From contig OZ038463.1 in the NCBI GenBank assembly GCA_964036295.1, positions 32,255,295 to 32,319,294 of the forward strand: 64,000 bases of DNA, in the 5' to 3' direction. Positions 63,519 to 64,000 of the stretch are shown here, one piece after another. The stretch is from Plumapathes pennacea (Eukaryota; Cnidaria; Anthozoa; Antipatharia; Myriopathidae). A program made the translations under genes and the position numbers. How positions within the stretch are numbered: the first letter of the stretch is position 1; every line of letters begins with the position of its first letter. The notes under the pieces are model-generated. The model saw nothing but the letters and a program-made list of their open reading frames with translations. It did no database searches and was not told where the DNA came from.

Positions 63519-64000
63519 GTGATAATTCATGTTTTTGTCTTTATACTGTTTTGCATTTTGCCTGACTCGATTTCCTATGACAAAGTTATAAATGCACAAA
63601 TTTATAAAGTATAATATATGTACTGCGATAAAGTTATAAATGGACATCCTTTGACTTGATTTGATTTTTATTACGGGGAGCAGTTATTCTTAACAGATTT
63701 TTCGACTCCGCCGCATTAAATCAAAACAGTAATTGTTTTGGCACCATCTGGACTTCGAAGTTCATTTCTTAAATAAATGTCATCGCGGCTTGGAGTATTT
63801 ATATATCTTTAAAGAAATAAAAACAAGTCCTAAAAGCAAAAATCAACGGTGAAATAGATAAATTTACTTTTTAATTTAAATCAGTTACTGTAAATCGTGA
63901 CCGGATCACAAAACGCTAAATGCTTGACTGGATGTCTATCCTACAGTTCTTGGCGGTATTGTACTTTCGCGAGAGGGCAAAGTAAATATAGACAAGAACT
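63519..64000. other. no gene seen
   Basis: AT-rich; includes a direct repeat of gataaagttataaatg-like words near 63585 and 63630. Confidence 0.4.

Overview
The window looks like nuclear DNA of an anthozoan cnidarian (stony coral or sea anemone). The basis is inference: short exons split by AT-rich introns with GT/AG borders, a secreted astacin protease, an ShKT cysteine domain, and a very dense load of short inverted-repeat elements of the kind I associate with coral genomes. Bacterial operons, ribosome binding sites and CRISPR do not apply, and I see no rRNA or tRNA gene.

Layout. 1-5487: a 338-bp satellite array, about 16 monomers, running into a 21-bp minisatellite (5489-6205). 6.3-8.6 kb: repeats and fold-back elements. 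8676-14244 (+): an eight-exon gene for a secreted astacin metalloprotease with a C-terminal PLAT domain (385 aa). 14.2-16.7 kb: MITE-like repeats. 16747-29845 (-): a complete 20-exon gene for lipase maturation factor 2 (868 aa). Its second intron holds an ShKT exon whose phases would let it be spliced in without a frame change. 29.9-37.5 kb: repeat-rich spacer. 37588-40361 (-): a four-exon secreted DNA/RNA non-specific endonuclease (339 aa). 41.1-50.3 kb: a 108-bp minisatellite, inverted-repeat elements, a spliced ISXO2/IS1595-like DDE transposase gene, a retroelement tail and a TRAF-like gene fragment. 50341-58330: a direct segmental duplication of 27838-41120. 58.2-64 kb: a large palindrome, more inverted repeats and unassigned sequence.

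The duplication is the main structural event. The second copy carries LMF2 exons 1 and 2, the ShKT exon and a cut-off exon 3 (a 5' fragment), then a second intact endonuclease gene (333 aa). Every length difference between the two endonuclease genes is a multiple of three, so both seem to be under selection. Because the copies are paralogous, each serves as the empty site for elements that inserted into the other, which gives element ends and target duplications directly.

The genes do not form one pathway. LMF2 acts in the ER membrane on lipase folding; the astacin and the endonucleases are predicted to be secreted. The most unusual observations are the ShKT cassette in the luminal loop of LMF2, the astacin-PLAT fusion, and the satellite/minisatellite junction.
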